From a bacterium (GTDB lineage Bacteria > Chloroflexota > Anaerolineae > Caldilineales > Caldilineaceae), in NCBI GenBank assembly GCA_016124945.1, contig WGMT01000058.1, forward strand, positions 105,782 to 169,781: 64,000 nt of DNA. Direction: 5' to 3'. Both the position numbers and the translations under genes were made by a program. This document shows, in pieces, positions 60,999 through 64,000 of this stretch. Numbering within the stretch: position 1 is the first letter of the stretch; each line of letters opens with the position of its first letter. The notes under the pieces are model-generated. The model saw nothing but the letters and a program-made list of their open reading frames with translations. It searched no databases and was not told where the DNA came from.

Positions 60999-62141
60999 AT
61001 GACCCCCACCATCGCATCCATCGACATCTTCCCCGTGCGCCTGCCCATGATCCGTTCTTTCAGCTTTGCCTCTGGATCGGCGGGGAAGGCGGGCGGCACC
61101 GCGCCGCATGTCTTCGTCAAGGTGACCGCAGACGACGGCGCTGTGGGTTGGGGCGAAGGACGTCCTGTCACCGGCTGGTCGTCGGAGACCTTTGAGACGA
61201 TCACCGAGACGTTGCGCCGCTACCTGGCCCCGGCGCTCATCGGCGCGCCGCTTCTGGATCGTTGGGAACTGCACCGGCGCATGCAGCGTGTCCTCGGGCG
61301 CAACCCCAGCACAGGACAGCCCATCGCCCGCGCCGCACTGGACATGGCGATCCACGATCTATGCGCCCGTTCCGCCGCCATGAGCCTGCGCGCCTTCCTC
61401 GGCGGCAGCGACGAACGCCGCACCATGCAACTCAGCTACACCCTCACCGGCCATGACCGCTCCTCGATCCTCGCCGAGATGAACGAAGCCAAGCCACAGG
61501 GGTTCATCCACTTCAACTTCAAAGCCGCCGTCGCCCCCGAAACCGACATCGAAGTGGCCGAAACCGTCAAGGCCGAGATCCCGGCAGGCGGCTTTGTGTG
61601 GGCCGACGCCAACCAGGGCTTCCAACTCCACGCCGCCCGTAAAGTGGCCCGCGCCTTTGAGTCCATCGGCGTCGACGTGTTGGAGCAGCCGCTCCCCGCC
61701 GATCAGTTCCACCAGATGCAATCATTGCGCCAGAGTACGGCCATCCCCCTGGCCGTAGACGAAGCCACTGTCGGCTCCGCCGACTTCTTCCACTACGCTG
61801 CCGCTGGGTTGGTCGACTTCCTCGTCATCAAAGTCACGCGCAGCGGCGGCATCTGGCCCACGCTGCAACAGATCGCCATTGCCGAAGCCGCCGGCCTGCC
61901 CCTGCTTGTCAGCGGCCTCACCGACGGCTTCCTCACCAAAGTTGCCGTCTGCCAGACCGCCCTCGCTTTCGGCTTCAGCGGCCCCGCCGCCCTCAACGGC
62001 AGCCAATTTACCGACGAATCCATGATCTTCCCCCGCAAAGCCGAAATCGAACACGGCGGCGCCGTCCACCTGAACGATGATGCGGGGATTGGGGTGATGC
62101 CGGACGAAGACGCGTTGAAAGAGATGATTGGTGACTGGTGA
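60999..62141 (+). CDS. Mandelate racemase / muconate-lactonizing (enolase superfamily) enzyme
   Basis: 380 residues. The N-terminal capping domain (1-130) precedes the barrel. HFNFKAAV contains the family lysine position of KxK (the first lysine is Asn). FVWADANQGF gives the first metal aspartate, VLEQPLPADQ the glutamate, AVDEATVGS the third acid, and VIKVTRSGGIWP the second lysine. The substrate is probably a sugar acid, or a cyclic ester, given its neighbours. The last residues, EMIGDW, are encoded by GATTGGT heptamers. Confidence 0.88.
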   Translation: MTPTIASIDIFPVRLPMIRSFSFASGSAGKAGGTAPHVFVKVTADDGAVGWGEGRPVTGWSSETFETITETLRRYLAPALIGAPLLDRWELHRRMQRVLGRNPSTGQPIARAALDMAIHDLCARSAAMSLRAFLGGSDERRTMQLSYTLTGHDRSSILAEMNEAKPQGFIHFNFKAAVAPETDIEVAETVKAEIPAGGFVWADANQGFQLHAARKVARAFESIGVDVLEQPLPADQFHQMQSLRQSTAIPLAVDEATVGSADFFHYAAAGLVDFLVIKVTRSGGIWPTLQQIAIAEAAGLPLLVSGLTDGFLTKVAVCQTALAFGFSGPAALNGSQFTDESMIFPRKAEIEHGGAVHLNDDAGIGVMPDEDALKEMIGDW

Positions 62142-62263
62142 TTGGTGATTAGGCTTGGTAACGAGATGATGTGATGATGGCTCTAGTCTTGAGCCATCAT
62201 CACATCATCACATCATCGTCCTGGAGACAACCCTCTGCCCCAATCACCACTCTCGGAGAAGAC
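62142..62263. repeat. Heptamer and GATGAT hairpin between enolase-type and six-hairpin genes
   Basis: GGTGATT words (from 62127, inside the stop region) and their complement near 62240 form outer arms. A perfect 19-bp stem, GATGATGTGATGATGGCTC (62165-62183) with 62191-62209, lies inside. The right end is just before the GGAGA ribosome site. Confidence 0.92.
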
Positions 62264-63598
62264 ATGCCAATCTACACCCAATCCGTCACACCTTCCGATT
62301 CAATCTCTACCGCCGCTTCTCGCTTCGAGGACGAGGTGATCACCTGGATCCGCGTCTGCATGGATCGCTACGCCGATGCACCCGCCACCGCCGTCCACGA
62401 TCAGGGGACCTACACCACCGCCTGGGAACCCATCGTACGTAGGACGGGTGACGCCGAGATCCTCGCCTTCCTCAAGACGGCACGCGACAGAATGCGCGAT
62501 CACTACGTCTCCACCGGCCTGTGGCGACACGGCTATTGGAGGATGCAAGAGGCGCACCACGGCACCGAGCACTATGAACTCTTCCTCGGCATGCTCCTGC
62601 GTTTGGACCCTGCCGACGCCGAGACGCGCCGCCAGTTGATCGATGCCGCCGAGCACATGGGCAACTGGTCCGCCACCGCGCCGCCTTGGTTCAACGACAG
62701 AACCAACCGCTTCCACTCCTTTTTCTTCGGCACAGACGCCGTGCAGACCAACCCCGGTGACGACTTCAACCGCACCGATCACCTGCGCTGCGTCAACATC
62801 TGCCTGCTCGCCTACGACGCGTCCGCAGATCGCCGCTACCTCGATTTCGCCGTCCGTTACGCCGGCGCATGGGCCGATGCCATCGTCGACGCGCCGCGGT
62901 TGCCCATCGGCCTCACGCCCCACGGCGCGCTCTACCACATGGCTGACGCGCCCGAAGCCGTCTACCGCAAATTCGTGGGCGAAGCCTCACAGCCGCTCAC
63001 CGACATCGACCGCGCCGAAAACTTCCTCGCCTCCGACGGTGTCAATACCTTCCTGCGCCTCTGGCACGAGACCGGCGACGTCCGCTTCCGCCGCGCCGCC
63101 GAACGCCTGCTCGACCCGCTCATCACCCAGATCACCGACCCCGACGCCGGCGTCGTCGCCGCCGCCGTACGCGACTACCGCCGCTGGACAGCCGATCCTC
63201 GCTACGACGCTGCCGTCCTGCACGTGCTGGAATCGGACCCCATCCGCCCCGTGCAGACACTCTCGCTCGACACCGACGCCCGCCCCAACGGACGCCCCGT
63301 CGGCGTAGGCAAACGCTCCGACATGCTCCACTGGCTCGAAGACGGCGCGCCGCGTCGCCACCACCCCGTCACCTTGGCCGTAGCCGCTGAAATTGGGGAA
63401 AGCGAAGACGTCGCCGTCCACGCACTCGATCTCGCCCGCGCCACCTTCGTCCTCGCCAGAAACCATCTACCCGACGGACGGGATCACGGCTGCGCCGCCC
63501 GTACCGTCAGCGCCGTAGCGCGGGGACACGGAAGAGAAAACCACGCGGGCGTTGTGACATCTGTGCTAGGCTCAATGATGATGAAGATGATGAGATGA
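62264..63598 (+). CDS. Six-hairpin (alpha/alpha-barrel) protein, uronyl hydrolase-like
   Basis: 444 residues from the ATG at 62264 (GGAGA upstream). No signal peptide. The chain is repeated helical hairpins with aromatic and acidic loops: TGLWRHGYWRMQEAHHGTEHYELFLGMLL, RTDHLRCVNICLLAYDASADRRYLDFAVRYAGAWAD, GVNTFLRLWHETGDVRFRRAAERLLDPLI. This is the layout of unsaturated rhamnogalacturonyl hydrolases and related toroids. Catalytic acids cannot be picked with confidence. It fits the dehydrogenase and enolase-type genes as a sugar polymer or uronate degradation unit. The last residues (SMMMKMMR) are from the GATGAT array. Confidence 0.7.
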   Translation: MPIYTQSVTPSDSISTAASRFEDEVITWIRVCMDRYADAPATAVHDQGTYTTAWEPIVRRTGDAEILAFLKTARDRMRDHYVSTGLWRHGYWRMQEAHHGTEHYELFLGMLLRLDPADAETRRQLIDAAEHMGNWSATAPPWFNDRTNRFHSFFFGTDAVQTNPGDDFNRTDHLRCVNICLLAYDASADRRYLDFAVRYAGAWADAIVDAPRLPIGLTPHGALYHMADAPEAVYRKFVGEASQPLTDIDRAENFLASDGVNTFLRLWHETGDVRFRRAAERLLDPLITQITDPDAGVVAAAVRDYRRWTADPRYDAAVLHVLESDPIRPVQTLSLDTDARPNGRPVGVGKRSDMLHWLEDGAPRRHHPVTLAVAAEIGESEDVAVHALDLARATFVLARNHLPDGRDHGCAARTVSAVARGHGRENHAGVVTSVLGSMMMKMMR

Positions 63599-63618
63599 TG
63601 AAGATGACGAGATAATGC
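63571..63618. repeat. GATGAT/GATGAAG array at the end of the six-hairpin gene
   Basis: ATGATGATGAAGATGATGAG (from 63572) covers the stop codon and runs to about 63618. Unlike the others its complement was not found before the window ends. Confidence 0.8.
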
Positions 63619-63624
63619 CAAAAC

Positions 63625-64000
63625 CGTAGGTCACGCTACCAGCGTGACAAGCATGCTCGACGGAACCGCGTACACGAGAACGCGATTTCGCATCCAACGC
63701 CCTGCGGTTGGTAACCGCAGCTACGACAGACGAAGCGGCTCACACACATCGTAGGTCACGCTACCAGCGTGACAAGCATGCTCGACGAAACCGCGTACAC
63801 GAGAACGCGATCTCGCATCCAACGGCCTGCGGTTGGTAACCGCAGCTACGACAGACGAAGCGGCTCACACACATCGTAGGTCACGCTACCAGCGTGACAA
63901 GCATGCTCAACGAAACCGCGTACACGAGAACGCGATCTCGCATCCAACGCCCTGCGGTTGGTAACCGCAGCTACGACAGACGAAGCGGCTCACACACATC
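63625..64000. repeat. 125-bp tandem repeat array, at least three copies
   Basis: Units begin CGTAGGTCACGCTACC at 63625, 63750 and 63875; the period is exactly 125 bases and the array runs off the end of the window. Copies differ by only a few bases. Each unit contains three small dyads: TCACGCT-acc-AGCGTGA, CTGCGGTT-ggt-AACCGCAG and CGCGT-acacgaga-ACGCG. There is no open reading frame of note. The unit is a repeated structured element rather than a spacer-and-repeat CRISPR. Confidence 0.97.

Noticed and set aside
63625..64000. CRISPR array or rRNA-like repeats
   Set aside because: The 125-bp units are repeated whole without unique spacers.

Overview
The window reads as bacterial chromosome of moderately high GC, most likely from a filamentous or metagenome-derived member of Chloroflexota (Caldilineales/Anaerolineae-like). 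This placement is inference from gene content: short lipobox-bearing YidC, F420/PPOX-type flavin protein, YwiC-like and Suc_Fer proteins, actinobacterial-style cysteine-bearing ferrochelatase, eukaryote-type HisA, many lipoproteins with Pro/Thr/Glu-rich linkers, and intergenic regions crowded with short simple-sequence repeats. No rRNA, tRNA, CRISPR array, prophage or insertion sequence was recognised.

Layout. 1-2.5 kb: an uncharacterised protein and a diaminopimelate/ornithine decarboxylase-fold enzyme. 2.5-6.7 kb: an unusual triad (J-domain pseudokinase, von Willebrand A protein, PurA-like enzyme) behind one strong promoter with two dyad operators. 6.8-14.3 kb: a secreted lipoprotein, a HTH regulator/hydrolase pair with its own perfect operator, a PPOX protein, YwiC-like, O-methyltransferase, MFS and Suc_Fer proteins. 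14.3-22.1 kb: orphan iron-type binding protein, secreted DUF5666-like protein, kinase-like and PGPGW-like pair, HtpX, a NarL-type two-component system, DinB-like protein. 22.5-29.3 kb: a 1193-residue secreted nuclease and a two-gene ABC exporter. 29.4-34.5 kb (minus): HisA of eukaryotic type, PriA, a coiled-coil membrane protein. 34.7-43.5 kb: the conserved rpmH-rnpA-yidD-yidC-jag block, then PfkB kinase, parA-parB, an oxidoreductase, a degenerate prenyl-synthase-like protein and ferrochelatase (opposite strand). 43.7-47.5 kb: ATP-grasp ligase, a UPF0175/DUF3368 toxin-antitoxin pair with a frameshifted toxin, purine nucleoside phosphorylase and a Xer-type recombinase. 47.7-54.7 kb: a BMP-type nucleoside ABC importer with a co-transcribed unknown protein. 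54.9-59.5 kb: small and secreted proteins. 59.8-63.6 kb: oxidoreductase, enolase-superfamily and six-hairpin proteins, probably sugar or uronate catabolism. 63.6-64 kb: a 125-bp tandem repeat running off the edge.

Two things stand out. First, the triad at 2.5-6.7 kb looks like a regulated, undescribed functional unit. Second, intergenic regions carry two families of nested inverted repeats: heptamer-type arrays that begin on or just after stop codons, often supplying the last residues of the protein, with the complementary array just before the next gene; and modular fold-backs built from the words CACCGCAAAGGCGCAAAG and ATCCACAGATT. They probably act as terminators or boundary structures and seem to have spread through the genome.
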